Positions 43,568 through 54,200 of a DNA stretch of 62,858 nucleotides are shown in pieces (positions within the stretch are counted from its first letter, which is position 1; each line of letters opens with the position of its first letter). Made by a program: the position numbers and the translations under genes. The notes below the pieces were generated by a model. The model was given only the letters and a program-made list of their open reading frames with translations. It did no database searches and was not told where the DNA came from. Origin of the DNA: CAYUVA01 sp964448115 [NCBI: uncultured bacterium] (GTDB lineage: Bacteria > CAYUVA01); contig CAYUVA010000022.1 in the NCBI GenBank assembly GCA_964448115.1, forward strand, positions 1-62,858. The letters are read 5' to 3'.

Positions 43568-45919
43568 ATGAACAAGGATAACCGCTCTAACATAGCCGCT
43601 TCATTAACCAGCCTGATCTTTCGCCATAGATGGTTGATCCTGCTGATCTACATCGGTGGTTTGGCGCTGGGTATCTACATACTCCCCGATGTCAGCGTAC
43701 AAAGCGCCATAGATGATATGATGATAGAGGGCGATCCTGCCCTGGAGTCATATCGCCGATTGCACGATATCTTCGGCAAGGATTCGCTTATCGTGGTGGC
43801 GCTCAAGCCGCCAAAGGTCTTCGAGGAATCCTTTCTGCATAAACTCCAGTCGGTTACCGAGCGCATCGAGCAGCTATCCCAGGTCAAGCGCGCCATCAGC
43901 CTGACAAACGCTCCCTCGGTTATTGCAACAGAAGATGAGATCACCGTGGGAGCGATAATGGAGCAGGTACCATCGAATGCCCAAGAGATGCAAGACTTCA
44001 GGAAGCGTGTCTTCGCGGCGGATTACCTGGTCGATACCATCATATCAAAGGATGCCACGGTTACCTCGATCAATATCCAGGCGATAATCGAAGGGGACGA
44101 GGATCGCCAGCGAAAAAAGCTGGTCTCTGATGTGATCGATATCGTAGAGTCCGGCTTCGGCGAGGATGTCGAGTATCATCTATCCGGCGATATAGTGCTA
44201 ATCCGCAAGGTATCCATGAGCATCTCCAGGAACCTGGTTACCTTCGCGCCCTTGGCAGTGTTTATTCTTTTTGTGATGCTCCTGGTCATCTTCAGGCAGT
44301 TTTATGGCGCATTGATGCCAGTGGTAACCTTTGTATCAGCCATAACTGGAACATTGACCCTGATCACCCTGAGCGGCAATAGCTTGAATATAATCACTAC
44401 TATCCTTCCTCCGCTGCTCCTGGTTATCGGCACCACCAATGTAGTCCATTTCCTGGCTCGCTACCAGGAGGAATACGACAGCTATCACGAGAAACAGGCT
44501 GCATTGCATAGTGCGCTGGAGCATGTCATGTTCCCTTGCTTCTTGGCTTCGTTTACCACCGCGGTTGGCTTTTCATCGCTTATAATAAGCGATATCAAGC
44601 CGATTCGGCAGTTCGGCTACTATAGCGCCTTTGGCATCATGCTAGCTTATGTTATCGCCATGACTGTAGTGCCGGTGGTGATGCAATGGTTCCCCAAGCC
44701 GAGGCTGACCTTTAAGGTGATAAAGAGAAGGACTATGATTAGCCGCCTGCTGGATGGGGTGTCTCGCCTTAATGCAAGATATTATTGGAAGATAGCAGCC
44801 ATGACCTTTTTCGTTGTAATCATAATGGCTTGGGGCATATACTTTCTCAAGGTGGAGACTAATTTTCTGTCCTATTATTACAAGAATGATCCCATCAAGA
44901 TAGCCTTTGATTTTATCGAGACACATTTGACGGGCACGGCAACCATCGATCTGATAATCGAGGCTCAGGAGGATGACATGGTGAAGGAGCCTCGGTTGCT
45001 CAAGGCTGCTGACCGTTACATGAAGCGCGCGGTTGAGGAGATCCCGGAGCTGGATAAGTTCTTCTCCATAATCGACCTCATCAAGCAAATGAACAAGGCG
45101 ATGCATGGGGATGATCCCGCATATTATCGCATCCCGGATACACGAGCCGAGGTGAGCCAGTACTTGCTTTTATATGAGACCTCCGGCGAGGATGTAGATC
45201 TCGGTTTTCTAGTCGATTACAGCTATCGGAGAATGCACATGCAGGGGAGGCTGCATAATTGTAGCTCCAGGCGAATGGAGCATATAGCGGATACTTTAAG
45301 AGCTTATGCCAGGCAATTAGAGGCTGAATTGCCTGGTATCGATATGGAGGTAACCGGCACTTCTGCGCTCTTCGCTGCCATGGCGAACAACCTGGTTTAT
45401 AGCCAGATAAAGACCTTCGGCTTGGCAATGGTGCTTATAATCATTGTGATGACCGTTATGACCAGATCGGTTAGCGTCGGGCTTCTGGCAATGGTCCCTA
45501 ACATCGTTCCCCTGGCAATAACCTTCGGTGCCATGGGGTACATAGGCATTGCGCTTAATACTGCGACCAGCATGATAGCGAGCATAGCAATAGGCATAGC
45601 GGTGGATGACACCATACACTATTTAGTCAGGCATCGCCGCGAGTATGCTAAATTGGGGGATCATCATAGGGCGATGGACAGGGCATTGCATACGGTGGGA
45701 CGGGCTATGACCTATACAACGCTGGTAGTCGCTATCGGGTTCTCGGTGGTTGTACTATCGGACTACAAGCCATTTTTATACTTTGGCACCTTGATGTGCC
45801 TGACAATGTTTTCGGCTTTGCTGGGGGATATAGTCATTTTGCCCGTGCTCATCCTTATCTTCAAGCCGAGATTCAAGGGCAATACAATTCATCACGCAGA
45901 TGACAGACCCTCACCCTAA
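43568..45919 (+). CDS. RND-superfamily exporter (MMPL/HpnN-like)
   Basis: 783 residues with two six-helix halves, each after a periplasmic domain (first helix near 20, domain about 45-205, helices 215-375; second helix near 415, domain about 435-610, helices 620-770). VIGTTNVVHFLARYQEE and GIAVDDTIHYLVRHRRE are the equivalent helix-4 motifs of the two halves; the Asp pair in GIAVDD would carry protons. The family moves lipids or other hydrophobic molecules between membranes. Substrate unknown. Its last codons and stop lie within a dispersed repeat (see 45903-45943). Confidence 0.85.
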   Translation: MNKDNRSNIAASLTSLIFRHRWLILLIYIGGLALGIYILPDVSVQSAIDDMMIEGDPALESYRRLHDIFGKDSLIVVALKPPKVFEESFLHKLQSVTERIEQLSQVKRAISLTNAPSVIATEDEITVGAIMEQVPSNAQEMQDFRKRVFAADYLVDTIISKDATVTSINIQAIIEGDEDRQRKKLVSDVIDIVESGFGEDVEYHLSGDIVLIRKVSMSISRNLVTFAPLAVFILFVMLLVIFRQFYGALMPVVTFVSAITGTLTLITLSGNSLNIITTILPPLLLVIGTTNVVHFLARYQEEYDSYHEKQAALHSALEHVMFPCFLASFTTAVGFSSLIISDIKPIRQFGYYSAFGIMLAYVIAMTVVPVVMQWFPKPRLTFKVIKRRTMISRLLDGVSRLNARYYWKIAAMTFFVVIIMAWGIYFLKVETNFLSYYYKNDPIKIAFDFIETHLTGTATIDLIIEAQEDDMVKEPRLLKAADRYMKRAVEEIPELDKFFSIIDLIKQMNKAMHGDDPAYYRIPDTRAEVSQYLLLYETSGEDVDLGFLVDYSYRRMHMQGRLHNCSSRRMEHIADTLRAYARQLEAELPGIDMEVTGTSALFAAMANNLVYSQIKTFGLAMVLIIIVMTVMTRSVSVGLLAMVPNIVPLAITFGAMGYIGIALNTATSMIASIAIGIAVDDTIHYLVRHRREYAKLGDHHRAMDRALHTVGRAMTYTTLVVAIGFSVVVLSDYKPFLYFGTLMCLTMFSALLGDIVILPVLILIFKPRFKGNTIHHADDRPSP

Positions 45920-45943
45920 CCATCTCCCAGGGGAGTCTGTCTG
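45903..45943 (+). repeat. Copy of a dispersed repeat overlapping the RND stop codon
   Basis: CCCTCACCCTAACCATCTCC followed by CAGGGGAGTCTGTCTGAAA resembles the window's right end (CCTCTCCCTAGCCCTCTCCC then GTCTGTCTCAAA). The RND stop TAA is part of this repeat, so the exporter's last residues come from the repeat. Confidence 0.45.
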
Positions 45944-46063
45944 AAAAAAAGACCAAAAATAGATTTGACAAGAAATAAAAAAATAATAAATTTATCATAA
46001 ATATGATGCCCCAAAGAGAAAGGAAAAGCAAATTCGTAAAAAAGTTCGATAAAACACCCCCTT

Positions 46064-47461
46064 ATGAATAAGGCACAAGATTACCTGTTTATCGCCTCGG
46101 TATTTCTGTTGGGTGTCGTGTTATATTCCCCTTTTGCCTTTGGCAAGTTCAATGATATGGAGGTAATCCGTTTTATATATCCTTTCAAGTTCAATCTTAT
46201 CGAGGATACCTTTAGGTGGATTTTTATCGACTCCTGTATAGGAGATGAGGCAATTCGTCCCTTCCCGTCGTTCTTATGGTTGCTGTTTTATAAACTTTTC
46301 GGCGCGCAGCCGTTCTGTTATTATTCCTTGTTACTGGTAGTTTTTTCGCTCAACGGCGCCTTGGTGTATATCTTGACCAACCGGCTATTAGGTATGCCAT
46401 CGGCTGGACTGCTCGCCAGCGCATACTTCATCACTCACCCGGTAAATCATGCCCTGCTCAAGTCGGCGATCTACTATACAGATGTCCTGGCAATGAGCTT
46501 CAGCATCCTATCGATATGCTCATATATCGCCTTTCGGGAAAGGAATAAGCAAAGAATAGCCCCAGCTATCGCCTCGATATCCTTCTTCGTCCTTGGGGTT
46601 GGCTGCAAGGAATCGGCATTGGTGGTACCGTTTATCTTGTTGGTTTATGAGCTTATATATCATCGTCCTGCTCCAAGGCTGTTAATTGGGAGATCATACT
46701 TACCCTTGCTGCTCAACTTCTGCCTATTTTTCCTATACATGATGTTTCGAGTCCAGATCATAGGGGGTCTTGGAAAGGATCACGATATCAGCGACCGCCT
46801 GATAGACTTAGAGCATGTAATACGCAACCTGCTATGGCTTTTAGGGGTGTGGTATTCCGACTCCTGGATTTGGTATCTGCTGTTGGCTAGCCTGTTGATT
46901 CCCCTTGTCCCCATATTTTCCGCTGAGCTACGGTTTTTTACAGCCTGGATATGGCTTGGGATGCTACCCACGCTGAATATGAGCGCCGAGCGTTATATAT
47001 ACCTATCTTCGGTCGGGTTAGCAGCCCTGGTCGCAATTGGCGTGATTAGATTGTCAAAGGTGATCCCGGGGAAAAGAAGTTGGCTTCAAAGGACTATCAA
47101 ATTAGCCTTCTTAATCATTATCCTGCTGATCAATATTTCTAATGATATAATGGATGAAGACATCAGGAGGGCTTTTTATATCAAGGGAGTAGCCAATAAC
47201 ATTGTCGATGAGACTCTGCGGGTTCTGCCCAGGGTTGAACCTAGAGAGCATATACACATCATAGTCGCCGATCCTGGGGCTTCGAGGATGCTCTTCTCAA
47301 AAAGATTAAAGGTATCTGATAAGTTGATAGAGGGCATGATAAAACTTCTCAAGGTCAGATACGGTGATGATACATTGAACATTAGAATTATGCCCCAAAG
47401 ACCAAAACGCCTCTTCAAAGCTGATCATACAATCGAGGTCAGATCGTTCGAGCAATTTTAG
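46064..47461 (+). CDS. Polytopic GT-C-like membrane protein
   Basis: 465 residues, about ten helices plus a soluble C-terminal tail of ~80 residues. An early periplasmic loop FGKFNDMEVIRFIYPFKF holds Asp-Met-Glu, a possible equivalent of the GT-C catalytic acid. FVLGVGCKESALVVPFILLV and MSAERYIYLSSVGLAALVAIG are segments shared in pattern with the 599-aa protein at 13223-15022. No ribosome site is obvious before the ATG. The 144-base upstream gap is AT-rich with a TTGACA at 45965-45970 but no clear -10. Confidence 0.6.
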   Translation: MNKAQDYLFIASVFLLGVVLYSPFAFGKFNDMEVIRFIYPFKFNLIEDTFRWIFIDSCIGDEAIRPFPSFLWLLFYKLFGAQPFCYYSLLLVVFSLNGALVYILTNRLLGMPSAGLLASAYFITHPVNHALLKSAIYYTDVLAMSFSILSICSYIAFRERNKQRIAPAIASISFFVLGVGCKESALVVPFILLVYELIYHRPAPRLLIGRSYLPLLLNFCLFFLYMMFRVQIIGGLGKDHDISDRLIDLEHVIRNLLWLLGVWYSDSWIWYLLLASLLIPLVPIFSAELRFFTAWIWLGMLPTLNMSAERYIYLSSVGLAALVAIGVIRLSKVIPGKRSWLQRTIKLAFLIIILLINISNDIMDEDIRRAFYIKGVANNIVDETLRVLPRVEPREHIHIIVADPGASRMLFSKRLKVSDKLIEGMIKLLKVRYGDDTLNIRIMPQRPKRLFKADHTIEVRSFEQF

Positions 47462-47472
47462 CTCAATCGAAA

Positions 47473-49164
47473 TCAAGGCTCTACATTTATATACGGCCAG
47501 AGATATCCATGACTCCCGGTCGGTGTATAGGGAAGCAGCTCTAGCAGGTATTCGCCGGGCGAAATCCCAGGCTCGATCCTGGCACCGAAGCCGTAGATTC
47601 CATCTCCGGCTGAATAATCGAAGTGCTCGCCATCATCATAAAGAAACACGCCGACTCCCTGAGCAAAGTAAAATATCTCCAGCGCCTCGATCCCCTCAGA
47701 CATAGCAGCGCCTAACATTACCAGGTAGCCGCCGTTCCGAGAGCTTATTATCGTATTACCGTACCCGGCAAGTTCTACCTTCAGGATTGGCGTTGGAGTA
47801 AGGGATGGATATGCGGTTTGGGTTGGTGTCGGAGTATGGGTATTGTATTCCGCCGGCGTGTTTGTGGGCGTAGGCGTTGGAGTTGGCGATGCCGTGTAAG
47901 TCGGGGTGCAAGTAGGATAAGATGGCGTATTCGTGGGAGTGGGAGTGCTAGTCGGAGTATAAGTAGGAACTGGCGTCGGCAAACCACTTTTGATTATCGT
48001 AAAATAATCGATGATATCTCCGGTTGGCACCCGCACAGCCTCGAACTCTAGTATCCCGAAAGGGCTTATGGAAAACCGACAATAATGGTAGGTCGCCTCG
48101 CGATGACAAGACCAATCGGGTTGATCCTCCCATTGTGGGTACAAGAGCCTCCCGCCGCCCCCGGAGACACAATATATAGTTCCCTGGGGATCCTCGTATT
48201 CATGCGTTTCGGTCGAGGTTACCTCTTCGTTATAGATCGGATAACTTCTCTCGTAAGCATGTTGATGACCATTCAATACGAAATCGACTCCATACTGGTC
48301 GAAAAGATGGCAAAATGCAGCCCGCACGCTCATGCTAGAAGGGTGTTTGCTCCCAGAGCAGTAGGGTTGCTTGTGGAAATAAGCGAATATCCAGTGGACA
48401 TCAGGATCTGAGGAGGCAGCCTCCAGGTCATCTTGCAGCCAGTTATATTGATCGGAGCCAATACTGTAATCCTCGCAGTGGGTATCCAATGATATGAAGT
48501 GTACCTGCCCCCAGTCGAAGCTGTAGTACCTCTCGTTTCCCGGCAACGCAAAGCGACCGAAGTAGCTGCTGAATTCAGGATCATCTTCCTCATGATTGCC
48601 TAATCCAGGAAAGGTTATCGACTTGGAAAATAGCTGATCAAAGAGGTTGAACCAACTATCCCAGACCGGTTGAATATTTGTGCTGCAAGCCAGATCCCCG
48701 GCGAGACAGGTAAAAGGTGGGTCCTCCAGGGCGGTCATCTCTGCTGTATATCTCGCCATGTTATATACGCCGGTATCGCTGAACATGCAGAATTCCAAGA
48801 ATTTCGCTCTATCTGGCGCAGTGATGAAAGAATGTTCTTCGCTCCATTTGCCCTGTTGACCACAGCGGAAAAAATATCGCGTATCCGCAGCGAGAGCTTC
48901 CAGCCGTACAAAACTGATATATCCGCTGAACCAGTTGGGTGTGCTTATCGATTCGCCGGTAGCAGTGTAGGGGTAGTAATTCGGAAAAGTACCGAACTTG
49001 ACCATGGGCACCGATGGCTCCTGGTCGGTCTTGAAGCTAATAGTAACTGTCTGCGAGGGATCGCCCTCGGTTGTGATGTAGATGTGTTCGATAGTAAGGC
49101 TAAAAGATGCACAAACTTGGAGGCTTAACAGGACTATGACCAATGATGTCAGCCTGGTGTTCAC
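47473..49164 (-). CDS. Secreted purple-acid-phosphatase-like metallophosphoesterase with Thr-Pro linker and C-terminal module
   Basis: 563 residues from GTG 49164. Signal peptide (LVIVLLSLQVCAS), then a fibronectin-like PAP N-domain (about 24-115) and the calcineurin-like catalytic domain (120-345). Metal ligands: Asp130 (FSDTG), Asp157 (AGDLAC), Asn190-His191 (GLGNHEED), His264 (YFHKQP) and His300/His302 (NGHQHAYER). The GDxxY tyrosine that gives purple acid phosphatases their colour is Cys160 here. A linker rich in TPTPT (about 395-460) leads to the ~103-residue module ending YLWPYINVEP (47476-47784), shared with two other secreted proteins. Likely a surface phosphatase or nucleotidase. Confidence 0.82.
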   Translation of the reverse strand: MNTRLTSLVIVLLSLQVCASFSLTIEHIYITTEGDPSQTVTISFKTDQEPSVPMVKFGTFPNYYPYTATGESISTPNWFSGYISFVRLEALAADTRYFFRCGQQGKWSEEHSFITAPDRAKFLEFCMFSDTGVYNMARYTAEMTALEDPPFTCLAGDLACSTNIQPVWDSWFNLFDQLFSKSITFPGLGNHEEDDPEFSSYFGRFALPGNERYYSFDWGQVHFISLDTHCEDYSIGSDQYNWLQDDLEAASSDPDVHWIFAYFHKQPYCSGSKHPSSMSVRAAFCHLFDQYGVDFVLNGHQHAYERSYPIYNEEVTSTETHEYEDPQGTIYCVSGGGGRLLYPQWEDQPDWSCHREATYHYCRFSISPFGILEFEAVRVPTGDIIDYFTIIKSGLPTPVPTYTPTSTPTPTNTPSYPTCTPTYTASPTPTPTPTNTPAEYNTHTPTPTQTAYPSLTPTPILKVELAGYGNTIISSRNGGYLVMLGAAMSEGIEALEIFYFAQGVGVFLYDDGEHFDYSAGDGIYGFGARIEPGISPGEYLLELLPYTPTGSHGYLWPYINVEP

Positions 49165-49240
49165 TGCTTATTTGGTGATTACCAAAAAACCTAAGAATTT
49201 TCAAATCCAAATTCTCATGTTAGCCGGGATACCCTCCAAC

Positions 49241-49384
49241 CTGTCATTCCGAGCGATTGAGCCTAAGTGAGCGAGTCGAGGAATCTCCCCCTATATTCCC
49301 CCTAAGTTTGGGAGTTTGTCTCAAAGTTTCCCAACATGTCATTACGAGGAGTCCCGGCAAGTCGGGACCGCGAAGCAATCTTCT
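49241..49384 (+). repeat. Two palindromic repeat units of the TGTCATnnCGAG type
   Basis: The stretch from 49165 to 49599 has no gene I can support. It holds CTGTCATTCCGAGCG...GCGAGTCGAGGAATCT (49241-49287) and TGTCATTACGAGG...CGCGAAGCAATCTTC (49337-49384), the latter with an inner hairpin GTCCCG/CGGGAC (49351-49368). A leader GTTTGTCTCAAA (49315-49326) before the second unit also precedes the copy at the right edge. These are REP-like dispersed repeats common between genes of many bacteria. Confidence 0.7.
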
Positions 49385-49499
49385 TTATAATCGAATAGGC
49401 TCCATCTCTAATTCAAACATTACAACAATATACGCTATATGAGGCTATAATTTTTATCGCCACCAGGTCCCTCCATATCATTCCCGCATTTCCCTCTGC

Positions 49500-49529
49500 T
49501 GTCATTCCCGCCCTGCATCAAGGGCGGGG
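49500..49529 (+). repeat. Short palindromic repeat (TGTCATTCCCGCC type)
   Basis: TGTCATTCCCGCCC with a perfect 8-base stem CCCGCCCT/AGGGCGGG around 49507-49528. A third element of the same family in this gene-free gap. Confidence 0.6.
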
Positions 49530-49599
49530 CAAACGCCGAAAGACCTTTATTTCGGAATTTTCAACAAGCAACTGGCATAAGGCAGAAACAAGTAAATTA

Positions 49600-50274
49600 T
49601 TATATCGGCTTGATTAGCGGCTGGTAGAGCTTCACCTTCTTGCCAACCTTGATAAGCATCTCCGCTGAATCGGGTGGAAAGATCAACAGCACCGTGGAGC
49701 CGATCAGAAACCTGCCCAGGATATCCCCCTGCGAGTAGCTCTCGCCAACCTGGTAATTTCGCTCTATGGCATTGACCGCGAAGGAGCCGATCATCGCGAT
49801 CAGCATGTTAAAGCCAAAGCGCGTTTTGTACTCGGTGGTCAATCTTTCATTCTTTATGTCAGCAGATCTGTAGAATATGACCGGCAAAGCGCTTCCCGGC
49901 GAATGAAGACTCCCTACCACTTCGCCGTTACAGGGGAAAATTACATAATGCAAATCCAATGGCGATAGGTACATCTTGGCGTAAAATCCCCCCAGATAAC
50001 GCTCGGCTACATCATGGTGCTTGACCAGCTCGCCGACGGTCAGGTAGCGCTTCCTGCCCCACAGCGACTTGTCCTCCACCAGCCCTGATGGCGAGATATG
50101 CTTTACGGATTGCAAGCGGGATTCGCATGGGGATACCAGAATATCAGGGTATTCCTTGATCTCTGGATTGTGATACTTCCTGAAGGTATGCCGAGGGCGC
50201 GAGAACCATTTATTAAGCTTCAGGCGATCGGCAGCATATTTCAAGTCAAAAAAGTTGAAGACTCCCATGATCAT
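49600..50274 (-). CDS. psd: Phosphatidylserine decarboxylase proenzyme
   Basis: 224 residues, pyruvoyl-dependent; makes phosphatidylethanolamine. Self-cleavage site IGST at 191-194 (family LGST; cut between Gly192 and Ser193). SPLDLHYVIFPCNGEV (104-119) holds the catalytic His109. The usual SPxDG motif is SPCESRL (48-54), so Glu51 takes the place of the catalytic Asp. No membrane helix is evident. ATG overlaps the stop of the preceding lipoprotein gene by four bases. It lacks a nearby phosphatidylserine synthase. Confidence 0.85.
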   Translation of the reverse strand: MIMGVFNFFDLKYAADRLKLNKWFSRPRHTFRKYHNPEIKEYPDILVSPCESRLQSVKHISPSGLVEDKSLWGRKRYLTVGELVKHHDVAERYLGGFYAKMYLSPLDLHYVIFPCNGEVVGSLHSPGSALPVIFYRSADIKNERLTTEYKTRFGFNMLIAMIGSFAVNAIERNYQVGESYSQGDILGRFLIGSTVLLIFPPDSAEMLIKVGKKVKLYQPLIKPI

Positions 50275-51032
50275 TCCTTTTCCTTCAGGGAATATTTGGC
50301 ATAGGGTGGCGGGTATTCACGATTATAAAACTCCTTGAAAGGGATATGCCAGGAGATAAGACTAGGATTCTTCTCATCGGCTGTGCCGTTGGTGGAAATT
50401 ATCTTGCCTGGGAAGGTTACCCTGATAGTTATCTGTGTATTGGCGAGCCTTTCAATGGTCTTTTTATCTATATTAGCTTCCACGCTGGTCTGGATGCGTT
50501 CCTGATTTGTCTTTGCAGGTTGCTCTCCCTTTCTTTCAATCCTTATGGCAGTTTCAGCTTCACCATCAGATGTCTTTTTCTGAGCAACATCAGTCGGCTT
50601 GGACGATCCTGGTTGTTCGGTTTGCTCAGGCTTGGCTTTCCTTTCAGGTTTTTGTGGCTTTTTTATCTCTCCGGAGCCTCTATATGGATTGAAGAAGATC
50701 TTGAATTCCCTGGTATTTTCGTCCAGCTCCTTCAGGGTAGCAAAATGACCGAAAAGCTTGAATTTACTGATATCACTGACCTCAGTCTCGACCTTGAGAT
50801 ATACATGCTCTCCCTCTTCTTTAATTGCTGACTTGGTTACCCTGGATACCTCGCTTTGATATTCCATGATATGTTTCTGGATGCCAGCATGGTTAGCTTT
50901 GCCCAGCCTGGTAACAGAGGTCATCTTACAGGAATTGTCATCGTTCAAGACTATATCTATCTCATAGCAGCCATACATACTGACCACGATCATCAAAAGG
51001 ATGACTGTGAATGCTGTTTTGTATCTCTTCAT
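50271..51032 (-). CDS. Lipoprotein with LppM-like domain and charged linker
   Basis: 253 residues. Signal and lipobox SMYGC (Cys22). Beta strands before and after (EIDIVLNDDNSCKMTSVTRL and TQITIRVTFPGKIISTNG, then SLISWHIPFKEF) form the pattern of LppM-type membrane-proximal domains. In between lies a low-complexity Lys/Glu/Pro/Gln stretch of about 70 residues (KKPQKPERKAKPEQTEQPG), an insertion in the domain. It is translationally coupled to psd by a four-base overlap, hinting at a role in membrane-lipid homeostasis. Confidence 0.65.
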   Translation of the reverse strand: MKRYKTAFTVILLMIVVSMYGCYEIDIVLNDDNSCKMTSVTRLGKANHAGIQKHIMEYQSEVSRVTKSAIKEEGEHVYLKVETEVSDISKFKLFGHFATLKELDENTREFKIFFNPYRGSGEIKKPQKPERKAKPEQTEQPGSSKPTDVAQKKTSDGEAETAIRIERKGEQPAKTNQERIQTSVEANIDKKTIERLANTQITIRVTFPGKIISTNGTADEKNPSLISWHIPFKEFYNREYPPPYAKYSLKEKE

Positions 51033-51207
51033 CGGTGTTTCTCCTTTGTTTTTAGATCCATCAAAATCATAAAATATTGAACAAGCCTATAAATGTCAAT
51101 TGAGAAGGGGCGTGGGATTATGGTATGCATGGTTCTGTTAGGACAAGTTAAGCCTTTAAAAATATTTCTGTTTTCAGTTGCCAACAGTGTCATATTGACT
51201 CATTGTC

Positions 51208-51236
51208 TTGACATGAGGGTAGCATGAAACTAGTAT
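51208..51236 (+). promoter_or_regulatory. Sigma70 promoter of the giant secreted protein gene
   Basis: Perfect TTGACA (51208-51213), 17-base spacer, TAGTAT (51231-51236), 37 bases before the ATG at 51274. Confidence 0.6.
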
Positions 51237-51273
51237 TAATAAAGAATAATCGGTTATTAAGCGGATTTATCTG

Positions 51274-54200
51274 ATGAAAAGACCTAAGCAGCCTAGCTCA
51301 ATCTTCCTGTTACTCACCTTTTGTGTTTTGATAACGCCAGTAAGTAGCAGCCATTCAACCACCTATCACAACAGCGATATAACCAGCAGCGAGACCTGGT
51401 ACAGGTCGGGCAATCCGCATATCGTTACCGCGGATATCTCGGTGGTCAACATCCTAGGCATCACCTTGACCATCGAAGCCGGCTGCGATGTCCAGTTTAC
51501 CGTAGCCAGCAGCCTCACCGTCGATGATAATTGCAAGCTGAGGGCTTATGGTACCGAAAGCGCGCCGATCCGCTTCACCTCCAACAATTCCAACCCGCAG
51601 CCGGGGGACTGGGAGGGGATCTATCACAACTGGAGCGATGCTGACGGAAACTACACATACTGTATCTTCGAGTATGCGGGTAATAACGCTGCTGCGCTAA
51701 ATGCTGAGGATGGCGCTGCAATATATATGCGCAACTGCGAGATACGATATTGCTGGAATACGAACCTGAGTCGTGGGGGGATGATCTATATAGCCAACAA
51801 CTCCACGCTAAGCATCCAGTGGTCTTCCATACATGACAATGCAGTGCAGTCAGCCCCTGGCGGAGCAATCTATACCTGGGCTTCTCAGACTACGGTAACC
51901 AATTGCGATATCTATAAGAATCGAGTGCGCAATAACTCTGGAGGCGCAATCTTTGTTGAAAATTGTAGCCCGACTATCACCGATTGCCGTATCTTCGACA
52001 ACAACTGCACAGAGGTAGGGGGAGGTATTCATCTGAAGGCGGATACATCGCCATGGACTGCCTTTTCTCCAACAATAAAAGACAATATCATCTATAGGAA
52101 CTACTCGATTGGAAATGGCGGAGGCATTTATATCGATGGCAACTTCAGCGCTGTTTTGTTGAGAGTAACCATAGCGGAGAATAAAAGCGATGGCAATGGC
52201 GGGGGAATTGCATACTACGGAAGCCGCTGGAACCGCATCCATATAAATGATTGCACCATCTTCGCCAATAACCCTCAAGGGATCTACCAAGCGCCGGAGA
52301 GCATAAATATATATTACACGAATGTGATCAGCCAGGCAGGTTACGGCATCAGGGGACACCCCAACAGCATCCGGGAGAGCAATCTATACAATAATACGAC
52401 CTACGAGGTCTATGCTGACAACCCGCCCAGCGTGGATGCGCAGTACAACTACTGGGGCACTAGCGATGCAGGTACCATCTCGGGCAGAACCAACAATGTC
52501 AACTACGACAACTATTATTCGACCGCTCGCCATCAGCCGCCTCCCCCACCGCCGATCAACCTTTATCCTGACTGTCGCCACGAGAAGGTGGTGCTTTCCT
52601 GGGACAAGGTGAGCGCCAGCGATATCCTCGGATACTATGTTTACTACGATACGATGACGCCGGGGATATTCTATCCCACTTATGATGGTAATGATTCTCT
52701 TCAGGGTATCTCACCGCGCGATGCTGGTGATGTGGGCAAGTATTCGCTGACCGGCTTGACCAATGGGAGGATGTATCGCCTGGCGGTCAGGGCTTACGAC
52801 TCCTCTGAGACCGGCTGGTACTCCGAGGAGGTAACCGCGGTGCCGGTAACCTCCACGCCGACTGCCACGCCGAGCATGACTCCGAGCAGCACTCCTAGCT
52901 CCACGCCGACCAGCTCCCCATCATCAACTCCATCGAGCACTCCGAGCAGCACCCCGACCGATACAGCTACCTACACCCCGTCATCAACTCCCTCAAGCAC
53001 TCCGACATCGACCTCAACAGAAACGCCGACATCGACCCCTTCAAACACTCCTAGCCGTACACCGACCTCGACCAGCACACCGACCGAGATTCCGACCTCA
53101 ACTCCGACCGCAACCTCCACCCACAGCCCGACCGATACAGCAACACTGACTCCCACCGTAACATCGACCTTCACACCGACAATGACGCCGAGCAACACTC
53201 CGAGCAGCACGCCGACAAGTACCTTGACCCTTACACCCAGCTCGACACCGAGCCAGACGCCGACCCTAACGCCGACGGTAACCGATACGCCGACCCATTC
53301 TCCTACCGGGACGCCGACAACAACACCAAGCAGTACCTCCAGCTCAACACCCAGCTCGACGCCGACAGCGACGGTTAGCAGCACCCCGACTGCGACCGAG
53401 ACCGCCACCCCGACCTATACATCCACCGCTATACCGACCTCCACGCCCAGCTTAACGCCAACATCGACTCCATCAGCGACCCCGACCCAGACAGTTACCG
53501 ATACCCCCTCGCAGACGCCGACCAACACAGCGACCACCATCCCGACTGAAACCCCGACCCTGACGCCGACGGCGACCAGCACTCCAACCAGCACTCCGAC
53601 GGCGACCCATACTGGTATGCCGAGCACCACTCCAACTTCCACGCCGAGCATCACCCCTAGCCTTACCCCGAGCGCTACGCCCACCGATACCTCGACCTCG
53701 CTTCCCAGCGCCACACCGACCGCTACCGCAAGCGCAACTCCGACCAGCACATCAACACCGACCATGCTACCAACCGCTACTCCCAGTGCGACCGTAACCG
53801 GCACCCCCTCATCGACTCCAAGCGCCACGCCAAGCGCCACGCCGAGCACAACACCGACCTATACCGCAACCTCGACGGCGACGCCGAGCATGACCCCTTC
53901 CAGCACGCCATCAGGCACCCCAACCGAGACGCCCTCCTCAACACCGACACTAACACCTAGCGCTACCTTTACCGCCATACCGACCAGCACTGCCACAGAG
54001 ATCCCCACCTCAACCCCTAGCGACACGCCCACTGCTACGCCAACAGCGACCGAGACGGCAACGCCGACCTCTACTGCAACCGGTACGCCGACCGCCACAG
54101 GCACCGGCATGCCATCCTGGACGCCGAGCAACACCCCGTCTCTTACCCCGACTGCTACGCCATCGACAACGCCGACCGTGATAGCAAGCGCCACCCCGAC

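Noticed and set aside
49165-49599. Insertion sequence or transposon remnant
   Set aside because: There is no transposase coding trace or long terminal inverted repeats; the stretch is explained by short palindromic repeats.
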